A stretch of 64,000 nt of DNA from Ilex aquifolium (taxonomy: Eukaryota; Streptophyta; Magnoliopsida; Aquifoliales; Aquifoliaceae). The notes under the pieces are model-generated. The model ran no database searches and was not told the DNA's origin. It saw only the letters and a program-made list of their open reading frames with translations. Both the position numbers and the translations under genes were made by a program. This document shows, piece by piece, positions 35,301-47,335 of the stretch. The stretch spans positions 31,350,811 to 31,414,810 of the forward strand of contig OX637403.1 in NCBI GenBank assembly GCA_951799425.1. The letters are read 5' to 3'. The first letter of the stretch is position 1, and the number at the start of each line of letters is the position of its first letter.

Positions 35301-36408
35301 TTAGATTTGAACCTTTTTGACCTCACCCCTTGTAGTAAGAACCAGTAAGAGGAAAGATGCAGCAGGCTATTTGATTTGATAATAAAAACAATAGCGCATA
35401 GGAAAGAATGAATGTTTTTTAGTTTAAATACTAGTAGGGGGATGATGTAGCAAAGTAAATCAAGGCAGTGGATTGTGAATCCTCCCGGCGTTTTTCCATC
35501 ATGGCATGCATTTCATGTCATGGCTCATTGACTTGCATTGATTGTGCATGAGTGCGCGTGTGCACACACACATACGCAGATGCATATATATATGTGCAAC
35601 AATAGGAATCTATAATTGATTCCAACAAAAAATCCAAGTTTGGCCAACCAATAGACTTCCAATTTTGTTGAACTGCAAATTTGAATTCCAATCTAAGCAT
35701 GATAGCATTCAAAAAAGGCCATCTTTAGAAAAGTGTACAGAAAATTCAAAATTGCTGGCTGTTCAGTGAGGAAAGTTCATGTAACAGTCCCGTTGAACGA
35801 ACATTAAGGAGATGCTTGAAATGAAGAATTAAATAAAAAGCAATCTCCATAACTAAGTAATCATTTTAGCAATGCAATTTATAAAAGGAAAAAAATACAT
35901 GAAACAAATAAATATGAAAATCCCTTAATTGGTTTCTGCTCGAGAAGGTCCTGAGAAAATCTGATGAAGCAACTTATAATAGTGATTCCTTTGAAGAAAA
36001 CAAATAATCAAGCAAATTTCTAGGCAAAAGATGGAACTTAAACCAGAATACCAATGAGAGCTAGAAGTTGGACCTCCATTTTTCCTTAGGCTTGCATCCA
36101 GAAGCAAGGTATCCAACAAGATCCTCTTTTGTCAGTGGCTCTGTTGCAATCACAGCCTCCTCAGTAGGAGGACTCGCGGCAACAATCACTCCATGTCCTC
36201 GTCGGCCTCCTAGTCTAACACCATCTATATGCAAACTCAGAACTGTCTTTGAGGAATTCCATGGTAATGCAGGCAAACCAATGGAATTTTGCTTCATTTT
36301 GGATGCGTCCATGAAGTTTCTGACTCTATAAACCACCATATGTCCAGCTTTACATTGTCTCTCGGAATGAATGCAATATGATGGACTTGCCTGGGATATG
36401 AGCGCCAT
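29363..36408 (-). CDS. GSH1: Glutamate-cysteine ligase, plastid (complete, 525 aa)
   Basis: Plastid enzyme joining glutamate and cysteine with ATP, the first and limiting step of glutathione synthesis. Fifteen coding exons on the minus strand: 36408-36074, 35097-34947, 34690-34583, 34330-34238, 33895-33812, 33630-33562, 33480-33410, 33340-33272, 31722-31629, 31514-31425, 31292-31212, 30700-30608, 30044-29964, 29858-29789, 29451-29363. The sum is 1578 nt and all borders are GT/AG. Residues 1 to about 75 form a transit peptide; the mature part starts near VAASPPTEE. Core motifs [25 protein letters not shown] and [11 protein letters not shown] are present. Cysteines 189, 352, 367 and 409 correspond to the two regulatory disulfides known in Arabidopsis (186/406, 349/364), so thiol control is likely. 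Arabidopsis GSH1 is 522 aa. A 5' UTR intron spans 36418-37126. Intron 8 is 1.5 kb with an insert. Confidence 0.97.
30384..30439. repeat. Tandem 28-bp duplication containing a 14-bp palindrome
   Basis: Two identical adjacent copies, each with the perfect palindrome CCCAACATGTTGGG followed by CTTCATTT. It lies in the GSH1 intron between exons 12 and 13. Confidence 0.85.
32300..33040 (+). other. Probable old insertion in GSH1 intron 8
   Basis: Intron 8 (31723-33271) is the largest in GSH1. The stretch has a TATATAAGG box near 32775, followed by CT/CAGT-rich sequence, and a 144-codon open frame (32633-33067) without a recognised domain. It may be a promoter-bearing repeat such as a solo LTR; no ends or target duplication were found. 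Confidence 0.25.
35159..35186. repeat. CA microsatellite, about 14 units
   Basis: Uninterrupted alternating CA run in the first coding intron of GSH1. Confidence 0.9.
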
Positions 36409-36417
36409 GCTTTATCC

Positions 36418-37126
36418 CTGAGAATTTGTGCAAGCAAACTCTAAGTGACAACTTATTAAACCAAGAGTGACAGCCAACATCAACCAGTGCCAAACAAATT
36501 AATTTAGAGGGTAAAATTAATTTGGAAGCTAACACAAGTCATAACAGTTTTTATCAATACAAAGCATGACAATCTTACAATACTGTAATGCAGGACAGCA
36601 AAAACTGAACAGTCCAATGTCAGTAGCTCCTTATGTATTTCTCTTGAGCTCAAGCCGTTGATTTCAAGAAACATTTATGTGAACCCCTCCATCAATTCAT
36701 GTCACCCAAACAGCCAGATTATGTTTATCAGACCCATAACAAGGAATCATTCTATTCATCGTTGCATTCAAATTTCCCTCACAACCTTGAGGACAATCAT
36801 ACTGGAATAAGCTAAATACCTTGTTCATTTCTAATTGAATTCATTTCATGAAGAAAGACCGAGTTCATAAGCTTTCTATCATAGAGATGAACTACTAGAG
36901 TACTACCCCTCCCTTCATACGAAAATCAAATCCCCAACTATGAGACCAATAATATTTCATAGATTATCCAGACAGAATACGCGATTAAACAACCGCGTTA
37001 ATATAACTTATAAAAGAACAAAAACTGAAAGTAAAATAATCAATCAGATCAATATCAGCGTACAATTAAGAAGAACTCCCATGGAACAGAACTTACACTT
37101 GTGGTATATGAACAGAGATTAATTAC
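36418..37126 (-). other. GSH1 5' UTR intron
   Basis: Donor CCAG/GTAATT (minus strand, exon edge at 37127) and acceptor TTCTCAG/G (exon edge at 36417), leaving 9 bp of leader before the ATG. Plant GSH1 genes are known to have untranslated leader variation; the intron itself is inferred from the splice signals only. Confidence 0.55.
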
Positions 37127-37296
37127 CTGGCTTGTATTGTAAGAATTAATTAGGGTTTGGTTTCGTATCGGTTGCTCTTTATCGTTCACAATATTGCTCA
37201 GAATGAGAGTTTAGAGTTTTGGAGAGAAGAGAGGAGAGAGAGAGAGAGGGGCAATGTTACATCTGAAAGACAAATGCAGAGCGGTGGTGGGGTGGC

Positions 37297-37305
37297 ATAA
37301 ATATA
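37297..37305 (-). promoter_or_regulatory. Probable GSH1 TATA box
   Basis: Minus-strand TATATTTAT, about 170 bp upstream of the leader donor, followed by a CT-rich leader (about 37255-37200). It puts the transcription start near 37270. Only about 90 bp upstream, at about 37390, Helitron sequence begins. Confidence 0.35.
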
Positions 37306-37389
37306 CTGCGGCACTAGCCAAACTTTTGTATTGCGGTCCCCACCCCCACCACGTTTGATTGTGTCGGCTTTGCTTCTCATATATACTAT

Positions 37390-38620
37390 ATACTACTAAT
37401 GCACCACGTGTAGTGCACGTGAATAATTTTTATACATAAAATATTAATAAAAAGTATTAGGTATATGTGTATTTATATTAAATATTATTTAAAATTATTT
37501 TTTTATTGCTCGTATTATATTATATAATTTAAAAATATTATTTGTTCCCAACGGTTTATTGTTTTAAGTATAAAAAAAAGATAAAAATAATTTATTTGAA
37601 ATTCAATAGATTATGTTTCAACTTATAATTCATTGAATAAAATAAAAATAATTTTTAATATTCTAATCAATGCTTACTATAATTAGTTAGGTTAATAGGA
37701 ACAAAATATAGGATTAATAACACTTTGATTCTCTAAAGTTTGCTTTTTTTGTCAGTTTAGTCCTCAGTTTATAAATTTTGTCAATTTGATCCCTAAAATA
37801 TTTAATTTTTATTTAAATGGTCCATAACCAGATAGTCCATTAAGTTTTTTGATAAAAATAACCACATGTTATTCTGTCAAATAGTATCACGTGATCACTT
37901 ATATAAAAACTTAAAAGATTGTCTGAATCATTTAAACATTAATTAAATATTTGAAGGACAAAATTGATACAATGAAAACTAAACTGACAAAATATGCATA
38001 TTTTAGGGACTAAAAGTGCTATTCACCTTAAAATATAATATAATACTCTATAATATATATTTTAAAATAATATTAAAATTCTAAAATTCAAGTTCTACTT
38101 AAAAATACAATATAATTTTTTATATAAACTCTTAATAAAATATGAAAAGTTTATTGTGATTGAATAATTATGTTGATTTAATATAAATTATTTTTAAAAA
38201 ACTACGTAAAAGATTATTTTTTATCTTAAAAATTAAATGGTTGAAATTTTTGATGAAAGAAATACACATATGTAAGGATAATGTTATCTTTATATTTAAA
38301 ATTTGTAATATTAAATTGATAAAGTTTTGTTAAAAAAAATTGGACGTTTTATTAAAAATTATAGTGATGCATATATGTTTTAAAGATAACGTAGTCAATT
38401 AAAAAGTTTCATAGATATTGATATTTATACATAGTAAATAAAGAATTAAAAGAGATGTTAGAGGTAATTTGGAGATTTAAACATATAAGTATATGATGGC
38501 AATTTAGTATTCAAATATTGAAGGATAGTGTGGTATTTAAAATTATTTATAAGAGTAAAATAGTGAATCAAAATTTTTTCATGTTAAGACAAAAGTTTAA
38601 TTCTTTATTAGTAGTATAGA
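37390..38620 (-). mobile_element. Non-autonomous Helitron, copy C, next to the GSH1 promoter
   Basis: Minus strand: 5' end TCTATACTACTAATAAAGAA after a host A at 38621 (T on the + strand). The 3' region carries the same hairpin motif as the other copies (CACGTGCACTACACGTG), with the outer CTRR end diverged, so the left boundary is approximate. It contains a nested MITE at 37711-38029. Coding is absent. Confidence 0.55.
37711..38029. mobile_element. MITE nested in Helitron C
   Basis: Ends GGATTAATAACACTTT and, inverted, AAGGTGAATAGCACTTTTAG. Flanked by AAAATATA on both sides (37703-37710 and 38030-38037). It carries 'gtcagtttagtcc/gggactaaa' type sequence typical of plant TTAATTGCAC-ended MITEs. 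319 bp. Confidence 0.5.
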
Positions 38621-38953
38621 TGGAAAAAAATACATATATAGTCATAATGTTATCTATATATTTGAAAAAAGTATGATTTATTGATGAAGTTTTTGAACAC
38701 TTTATTGAAAACTATAATGATGCATATATTTTTTTAAGAGTAAAGTAGTGAATTAATTTTTTTTATAGATACAAAGATAATAGAGAAGTAAAAGAAATGT
38801 TAGTGAGTAAATTGGAGATTTAAATATATAAGAACGTGATTGTAATTTAGTTATTTAACTATGGAAAGAGAATGTAGTAATTAAAACTCTTTATAAGGGT
38901 AAAATAGAGAATCAAAAGTTTTTCACTTAAGGTACTTTTATTAGTAGTATAGA
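38621..38953 (-). mobile_element. Truncated Helitron, copy D, in tandem with copy C
   Basis: It ends (5' end on the minus strand) with the same TCTATACTACTAATAAAAG and repeats about 330 bp of the 5' half of copy C (for example TAATGATGCATATATTTTT, AGAGTAAAATAG-like words). It abuts copy C directly, so the unit is a head-to-tail partial tandem. Confidence 0.55.
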
Positions 38954-38972
38954 TATAGATAGATATAGATTT

Positions 38973-39450
38973 TAGGGTTAATTGCATTGGAGCCTCAAAA
39001 TATAGGGTTTGTCTATAATATTTTAAATACATTATTTTGATATATGAAGTATTAAATAAATTTTTATGTGGTCTCTCAAGCAGATAACGTCGAAATTATT
39101 AATTATTTTTAATTAAAAATTTATCACGTGATATTTATATATGGATTCAAAAATTATTTGGGTATTTTTTGACCAAGATTTTGGTAGCTCTTAATTAAAA
39201 TTTTGGTAGTTCTTAATTAAATTTTTGGTAGCTCATGACCAAAAATATGTAATTTGGGTATTTTTTGGCCAAAATTTAAATAGAAATTGGGTCAAGAGTT
39301 ACCCAAATTTTTTTTTACTCATATTTAGATATCCCTTAACAAGTTTATGATAAAAAAATCATTAGTAATTTGAATGTTGTATGCTTGAAAAATCACATAG
39401 AAACATATTCAATACTTTAGGGACTAAAATGATGTAATTAAAATATTAGA
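38973..39450. mobile_element. Partial copy of the TTAATTGCAC foldback MITE
   Basis: Left end TTAGGGTTAATTGCATTGGA and inner words (TTTATCACGTGATATTTATA, AAGAGTTACCCAAAT, ACAAGTTTATGATAAAAAAA) match the element at 13900-14553. The outer right arm is missing. Confidence 0.6.
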
Positions 39451-39461
39451 AATCACAATAA

Positions 39462-39967
39462 GATAATCTTACTTTGCACCTCAAAAAATATTGATTTTTA
39501 ATTTGTACCCTCAAACATTAAAAATTATGATTCATACCCTCAATGTTATAAATTTGCAGCAATGTGGACCTCGTCTAAATTGCCTTCTAGTTTATACCAT
39601 AAATTGAAGTACATGAGTTTCAAGTGCTTCAAACATGAGAATGAAGTGTGTCAATCGTTGCAAATTTTCGTCTACGATCAATTTGACATCATTTTATGTA
39701 TCGAAAATAAGGTTTCGTTAATCAAATAGAGGCTAAGTTTATCATACGTAACTCACGTGAGGCGTCAATAATCTGTAAATTTATACATAAATCCATGGCA
39801 GAAGTATTTGCAACTCATGCGCTTCAATTTATGACGAAAAACTGAAAGATAGTCTAGGCAAGGTCCATGTTGCTACCAATTCACAACATTGAGGGTACAA
39901 ATTAAAATTTTTAATGTTTGAGTGTATAAATTAAAAATTGAAGCATCTTTTAAAGTGTAAAGTGACA
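39462..39967. mobile_element. Foldback MITE, about 0.5 kb
   Basis: Left arm CTTACTTTGCACCTC..TTTGTACCCTCAAACATT; right arm is its complement ending ..TTTAAAGTGTAAAGTGACA. Arms of about 130 bp surround a unique centre. No coding; boundaries approximate. Confidence 0.6.
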
Positions 39968-40287
39968 TTAGCCATTTATTTACTCTCGAGAAACTTCCAT
40001 GAAACTCAAGAACAGAAACGGAGAAATTATTTAATTATATCTAGTTAAAAATTACTTAATTTATTTATAATTACTCATAATCGAGTTAACGTCGTGTCAT
40101 TTTATGTTGGTTTTATTATGAGTTTGACGGATTCTAGGAATGTGGTTCTAGCTCGATTAAACGAAAATAACTATAATACTGTTTTATTCTTATAAACCAA
40201 GGAAAGGGGAAATTCATTCATATTTTTCTCCTTTCCTTCGAATTCTCTTGATCGAAAATAGTTTGATGTTGTTAATCGTTTGGAGTC

Positions 40288-40407
40288 GGACCATGAATAC
40301 CCTAATTCTGATGTAAATGATATGTCTTTGACTAGACCGAAAAGAAAATTTATCGAGATACGCGTACGTTGATCTGAACACTCATGACCGTTGAATTAAA
40401 AAAAATA
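40288..40407 (+). mobile_element. Partial SINE, same family as 57532-57783
   Basis: GTCTTTGACTAGACCG and CATGACCGTTGAATTAAAAA match the 3' half of the SINE at 57532-57783 and end in an A-rich tail. The tRNA-like head is absent. Confidence 0.55.
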
Positions 40408-40736
40408 AAAAATTTCAATGTGATTTTAAATTCACTCAATTTGAATAATGAAAAGATAAATAATTCAACTTCAATCGTTGTTGTTTGAATAAAGTTGCAT
40501 ATACCAAAGTTTATAAGAAACATTTTATATTATTAGATGATCTGTGTATTTGATCAGATTAGAGAAGAAATTAATATAAATATATGCAAGTTGATTCGAA
40601 TATCCCTAATTATAATACTTAAAAAAAATGATGGGGTATAATTACAAATATGTAATATCTAAAAAGGAGTCGATGAAAGACGAATAAAAAAATTCCCTAA
40701 ATATATATGATGCAACTTGCACTAACTTTATAATAA

Positions 40737-43139
40737 GGGAAAGTTTCATCCACACCCCTTTTAGGTAGGTCTAAATTCAATGACAATTTTTTTCGATTTT
40801 AAAACTTCACTGCACCCTCTTCTAGTTTATACTTTTAAATCAAAGACATTCATTTAACGGTAATTTTTAACTATGTCAGTACAAAAAGTAAATGTTTGAC
40901 TATAAATTTTTTAAAAATGTCAAAACTACCGTCCTTATGTAAATATATTAAAATGCTATCAACCATTTTCATACTATATATACTATACCTTTTGTTGTTG
41001 CTGAATGTCAAAAAGGATCTGGTGTTGTTGGAAGATATAGGAGACTGAAGCCAGCCATTCTTCTTCAACTCGTTTTGCATAGTAATCGATCACTACCTAA
41101 GTTGGTAAAAAAAAATATTTTTTTTCTTACAGATTTGTAAATATTTTTCATGTAGATTTTTAAAAAAAATTTCAAGCAGTTTTTATTTTAATTTTTTTTC
41201 ATGCTATCATGCAAAATTTTTTAAATTTTTTCATTTAGTTATTTATTTATTTTTTTCATGCAGATATTTTTAATTTTTTTTCTTGTAGAGATTTTTAAAA
41301 TTTTCCATGCAATTTTTTTTTTAATTTTGTTCATACACATTTTTTTAATTTTTTTTATTTCATTTTGTTATGTCAATATGTTGTGATGTATTATTGTAGG
41401 ATTGGTGTCTTCTTCAACTAGGAGTGTCCATGGCCCAGGCCAGGTTAGGCTCACGAAATTTTTTTCGGACCGGGCCTAGGTAATGTAGGCTCAAGCCCTT
41501 ACCCAAGTGAGTTATCGGGCAGGTCGGACCAGACTTCGGGTAGGGGTAAGCTACCCGCAGCCCAACTCGCGAGCCTATTGGGCAGGCCTGTGGGCGGGCT
41601 TATTGGGTGGGTACTACATTCAATAGAATGAATACATCCCAACTAGGTTGACACCTACTCACTTATCTATCATTTGCATTACTCTACCCTTTAAAACTTG
41701 TATGCTTAATACAAGAAAAATAAAATAATACATTATTTATAGTAACTAAATTTTTAAAATTTTAAATTCCGACATTGGGAGACTTATTTTCAAAGTTTTA
41801 AATTTAATGATATAAAAATATAATTTTTTTTCAAATGAAGGGTGGGCGGGTTATGTGGGCGGGTTGAGTTTGATGGGCGGGCTCTTGGGCAAGGCTTCGG
41901 GCCGGATAATGGGTTTGGGGGCAAACCCAAGCCCTATTTTTAAAGATATTGTGCTCGGGCTTGAGCGGACCAACTAGCGGGCCTATTGGGTTTTGGGCAT
42001 TATTTTTTCGGGCCGGTAACAAGACCCATGGATAACATGGCCCATGGACACCCCTATCTTCAATTGTTGGTGGAGGCAGAGACATAGGGGAGGAGGAGTT
42101 TGACATAAGCGTGATTTCTATCATTATATTATCTCAATGAATTTTTAACATTTTAAAGCGTTGCATGATAACTTTGTTATAATATTAGTAATCATATTAT
42201 CACTTATTTTGTTACATAATCGAGTTTTTATAATTTTTATGGTTAAAAATAATTTTTCTATAATAAAAATTACAATCGATAAAGTCTATGTCAAAATCTC
42301 ATCAATTTCTAACTTCTCTTTTATCATCTGTCCTCCGCAACGTCACCTGACCACTATTCACACATCACCCTTCATATATAAAATTTCAATATTATTTTAT
42401 AAAATTTAATAATAATTGAATAAATTTGGTCTTAATTTGATAAATTTAAATATTAATTTAGTGTTAATTTGATATTTATATTTAGTGTTGATTTGATAAA
42501 ATTTAATATTAATTGAATAAATTTAAATGTTGCTTAATGAAATTGAATGTTCATTTAGTGTTAAATTAAATAATTGACATTAATTTGATAAGGGTAAATG
42601 TTAAATTAATGGAATTTAATATTTTATTTAATATATTAAATTTTAATTTAATAAAATTAAATATCAATTTAGTGTTGATTTGATGAAATTAAATAATAAT
42701 TTAATATTAAATTAAAAAAATAATATTAATTTGATGAAATAAAATATTAAATTAATATAACTAAATATTAATTTGATAAAATTAAATATCAATTTGTGTT
42801 GATTTGATGAGATGGAATGTTAATTTAGTTTAAATTAAATAAATGACATTAATTTGATAAAATTAAATATTAAATTAATGAACCTAAAAGTTAATATAAT
42901 AGAACTAAAGGAAATGCATTGAAATTTCAGAATCGAGAAAGGGTATTATTGAAGTTATGTCTATTTACTAGATAAAATTTACCCTATAAAATATTTAAGA
43001 GTATTTCTATAAATTAATAATTTTCGTTAACGCCGTGACCTGACAAACACTGACAAGAGGTGACAGTGAAGTTTTAGAATTGGGAGGGGGTATCATTAAA
43101 TTTAGACCTAACTATAGGGGGTGTGAATAAAATTTTCCC
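40737..43139. mobile_element. Non-autonomous MULE, 2.4 kb, with about 80-bp terminal inverted repeats
   Basis: Left end GGGAAAGTTTCATCCACACC; right end inverted GGGAAAATTTTATTCACACC. The similarity continues about 80 bp (AGGTCTAAATT, TTTTAAAACTTCACTG). A perfect 9-bp target duplication TTATAATAA lies at 40728-40736 and 43140-43148, diagnostic for Mutator-like elements. No transposase is seen. Contents: a short higher-complexity stretch at 40985-41095, T-rich repeats at 41110-41360, a hAT MITE at 41419-42056, and degenerate 'taatttgataaaattaaatatt' tandem sequence at 42380-42900. Confidence 0.8.
41419..42056. mobile_element. hAT-type MITE, 638 bp, nested in the MULE
   Basis: Ends TAGGAGTGTCCATGGCC and, inverted, TAGGGGTGTCCATGGGCC. 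8-bp target duplication TCTTCAAC / TCTTCAAT (41411-41418, 42057-42064; one change). The inside is rich in GGGCGGGTT and GGGCCGG words and much more GC-rich than its host. Confidence 0.75.
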
Positions 43140-43343
43140 TTATAATAAAGGTTTGGAGATGAGGTATTTGCTGACGCACACAATACCCCTCCATAGTTTA
43201 GGTCTACTAATAGTCAACTCAACTATATATATATATATATTAAAGAAAGACCTATTTTACCTTATTAAAAAAAAAGAGAGAATAATTTAAATGTTTCGAT
43301 TGTAATGACATTACACGTCATGTATTTGACATGAGATACTTAC

Positions 43344-43955
43344 AGCCTGTTTGGTAGAGAGAAAAACAGAGTGGATGAAAAATGAAGAGAGAAAAATGGG
43401 ATGGGTAGAAAAAATTTTCACCGTTTAGTATGAAGGGAAAATAAGATGGAGTGGAAACTAGGGAGGAATGTTTTTTCCTTCCGCCCATCAACCCCAAATA
43501 TGGGCGGAAAAGGAGAGAGAATGTATCAACTTTTGGACATGACATGGGCTTTTACCATTTTACCCCTTATTTCATATACAATAAATGGGCCCAACCTTCT
43601 AGAAACAAGACTCATAACAAAGGTTATATGTTTCTGTCTAGGTTGGCTACATTGCCACGTGGCAGATAAGAGTAAAAAATTTTGTTGGTCATGTGTGTTT
43701 GAGATGACTTGACAGTAATAAAAAAATTCACTTAATATATTTAAGGGTAGAATTGTAAATTGGGCATATATATATATTTTTTTTCTTTCATTTTTTATTT
43801 AATACCAAACGATAGAAAATATATCTCTTCTATTTTTCATCCCTCCTACTAAACAAAAATGAGGAAAAATAACTTTCTTTCCTTCATGGATGAAAAACTT
43901 ATTTTTTTCACTTTTCCTTCATTCCTTCTTTCTATCTTTCGTACCAAATGGACTA
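43344..43955. mobile_element. MITE with GTTTGGTA-type terminal inverted repeats
   Basis: Left CCTGTTTGGTAGAGAGAAA, right TTTCTATCTTTCGTACCAAA. The next 40 bp of each arm also pair (GGATGAAAAATGA). A second, truncated copy begins at 43962 (TGTTTGGTACGAAAGAAA). Such ends are frequent in plant MITEs. Family not assigned; target duplication unclear. Confidence 0.55.
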
Positions 43956-43959
43956 TTAT

Positions 43960-45232
43960 AATGTGTTTGGTACGAAAGAAAATAAATGAATTAAAAGTAG
44001 TGTTTCTCTTTGTTTGATATAAAAAAAAAATAGAGGAGGAAAAGAAAAACTAGTAGAAAGGGAATCAGCCCCGCTCACCATTTTTTATGCGTCCAAATTC
44101 GAGCGGAAAGTGAATGAAAAATTGAAATGGTAATAGATGAATTTATTTTTATGTCCTCTATAAAGTACGCAGCCTCCAATGAATCTCCAATCCATCTTTT
44201 CAAATGAGTAAAGATGGGCCCACCATTTTTCAATTTGTGTGCACAATCGGTCCCAAATTCAAATAAAAATTGAGAGTTACGTTAAACAACGACAATCGGT
44301 ATAAATTTTATCACAATAAGGTATTTCATATTTGAGCATAAATTTTGTCAGAATAAGCATAAGCACATAAGAAAAAGCCTAACCGTCTTTAATTGTTGGT
44401 ACGCATCCCGATACCTTTGAAACACTACATCGGGATTGCTTTGGGTGTGTGTGTTATTTAAATATCTTCACTTGCACTTCCCCTTTGTAAGGGATTGTGT
44501 TAAAAAAAAAAAGGGAGTAGGGTAACATCTAGTTAATATCACTGTTAGAAAATTGAATTCTCAATTTATAAAAAAACATAATAATGATTAAGATTAATTT
44601 AATTTTTATTAATTTTAATCTAATGATATAAAATTCATTCAATGCCAGATAATTTAATCAACACATTCTCTAATGTCAAACAATCTTATTAATCAATAAT
44701 TATTATTTTTTTAATTTTAAATTGCATAATTTAAAAAATTAAATTATTATTTATAATATAAATATTACAAGATTAGTTTAATTTTTTATATTGTATAGTA
44801 TTTTTAAATACAGAATTATTGCTAAGTTAACCTATAAAATATGACCCAAGGCTTGGTATCCATTCAAATTGACTAGTGAAGAGTGTAAAGAGCTCTCTCT
44901 CTCTCGTGTCAGCATTTACAAAGAAAAAGAATCTCTCTCTCAGAGTGGTGTCAGCAAGCATTTACAAAGAAAAGGAATGGTCCAAAATAATTGGTCCCCA
45001 CTCATAAATTTATCCGCCATGGTCCTTGTCAAGTGAAACAAAAGCAATCGTGTTGATTCATGGAGAATATTTTGATTCATCCTTACCTGAATATTGTTCG
45101 GAGATTAGGTCCTCCAATGATCTAAGAACCAATATTTATATCTAAAACTCGTATTCACTTAAAAATTTTAGTTTATAGGTGGCGAACTCATCAACAATAT
45201 ATTAAGACTAGTTATTTATCGTACCTGAAAAT
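43960..45232. other. Repeat-rich intergenic sequence
   Basis: 43960-44170 is a truncated relative of the preceding MITE. 44885-44978 is a tandem duplication of about 50 bp (copies share TCAGCATTTACAAAGAAAA plus a CT run). The rest is AT-rich; no gene seen. Confidence 0.45.
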
Positions 45233-46085
45233 ACAGAGTAATAAAAAAAATAGATAACAATAAACATATTTGTATTCATATCTAAAATCAAATTACAAAG
45301 ATAGAAGGTAAAGAAACGAATTTAAACACCGGTTGCAGTGTGGACGATCGGTAGTAGTGGTGGTGGGCTACGGTAATGGTGGTGGTGGGACAGCAACGGT
45401 GGTGGGTGGCGGTGGGCAATGGATGGTGGTGGGTTATGGTAGTGGGTGGTGGCAGTGGGCGACGGTGGTGGTGGAAAAATGGTGACAGTGGTAATAAATA
45501 TAAGAATAATATAATGATAGTGATGGGTGGTAGCGATAGGCGAAAATGGTTGCAATTGGTGGTGGGTGATGGGTGGTGGTGATGACAGTGGCGATAATGG
45601 TAGTGGTGGTGGCGGTGGTGGGGCAACGGTGACAACAGCGATGGTGGTTGTAGCAGAGGTGGCGACGGTGGCGGTGGGGGTGGTTGGAGTTGGGCGGAGG
45701 CGATGATGGTAGGGTGGCTGCAGCGGTAGTGGCGGTGGCGGTGGCGATGGTGATGGTAACAGTGGGACAGTGGTGGTGGTGGTGGAGGTGGAAGTGGTGG
45801 TAGGATGGTGACGGTGGTGGTAGGATGGGGGCAATGGTGGTGGTGGTGGTGGTGGTGGGGCGACGGTGACGACAACGATGGTGGTTGTGGCAGAGGTGGC
45901 GACGGCAGAGGTGGCGACGGTAGCGGTGGGGGTGGTGATGGTGGTGGTTGGAGTTGGGTGGAGGCGATGATGGTAGGGTGGCTGCAGCGGTAGTGGTGGT
46001 GGCGGTGGCGGTGGTGATGGTAACAGTGGGACCGTGGTGGTGGTGGAGGTGGAGGTGGAGGTGGAAGTGGTGGTAGGATGGGGAC

Positions 46086-46642
46086 TGATGGGCCAAGCCC
46101 AAATGGCCTAATTTATGTGAAAAGGCCCAAAACCATACTGAAGCCCAGTTGCAATTAAAGGCTCAAACTTATGAAGACTCAAGCCCAATTAAGTGCACCA
46201 TGGAGCTGCCTCGGCTTAGCTACAAAGATCCAGAGAGCACCCTTACCTTCTCTACCACCTTGGAAGCAGTCAACTTGGACCGAGTCTTGTGGGGAGCTCC
46301 TCAACGGCCACACCCGTTGAGGAGAACCTGCAAGTTCCACCAGGATAGCCAGATATTTGCCACTTAATAGCTCCACTCTGTTGGAGAATGACTATAAAAT
46401 GTAAGCCCCACCAACACTTGGGGGGCATCACCTTCTACTGAGCATAAATCTCCTCTTCCTCTCCAATCTATAACACTCCGTTCACCGGAATCAATAAACT
46501 ACCGGCAACTCTCTGCCATTTCAAAGTGGACGTAGGTCAAACTGACCGAACCACTATAAATCTCGTCTCTCTCTACATTAATTACTACTTAATTCTAAAT
46601 TACTTGACTAGTGGTGTGCAAAGTCAATTTTGTGCATCATCA
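46086..46642 (+). repeat. Left LTR of the gypsy-like element
   Basis: 557 bp, nearly identical to 50320-50878. Contains CTATAAAATGTAAGCCCC near 46392, a probable TATA box. Confidence 0.9.
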
Positions 46643-47335
46643 GTTTGGCGCCGTCTGTGGGAAAGACAAAATTCTCATTTCCAAACACTTTCTCTGTTGA
46701 ATCAATGGCGATCACTACCCGATCGGTGAACCAGCCTGAGAATAACCAACCAAGAAGAGGAGGTTACTCCTCCCCCAACCATCCCAAGTACGCAGCAGAT
46801 GCTGGAGACCACGCAGCAGCTTGTGGCCTAAAACCAGCGGATCCTTCAACTAATGCTCGTTGGGCAATGAGGAGCATAACCTGGACCTCAAGTGAGAGGA
46901 GTTCCACGCCTGGGGTGTCAAGGAGCTCCCCACATGGGTGCTCCTCATCTAGCCGCCCCCTTAGGAGCCCCCTTGGGCGCCCAGCATGAAGGACCTCCCC
47001 ATGAGGGACCTCAACCTCCTCCTCTAGCTCCTGTTCTCCATGGTGGAGACCCTTATCTCCAAGAGGATGAGTGTGAAAACCAAAGCATTGAGCACAAAGC
47101 CATTTCCATGACAATTCAAAAAGAGCTCCCAACCAGTGGGACAAAAAGATAAAATAGGTGTAAAACCAACTAGGTGACGCCTTCAACGCCATCAAAGCAC
47201 AAGCACTGGCGGATTTCATTGCTGAGCTGACTCCAGCACAAGAGGAGAACAACAAGCTTTCCACCTCGCCCCGCGAGGACACCTCAACTCTCGACAAGGA
47301 CGTACAAGAGCTCGGTGAGGATAGCCTGACGCCCA

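Noticed and set aside
45288-46102. Long His/Pro-rich and Gly-rich open frames on both strands
   Set aside because: They are by-products of a trinucleotide repeat tract that stays open in several frames at once; flanks show it is a dispersed repeat.
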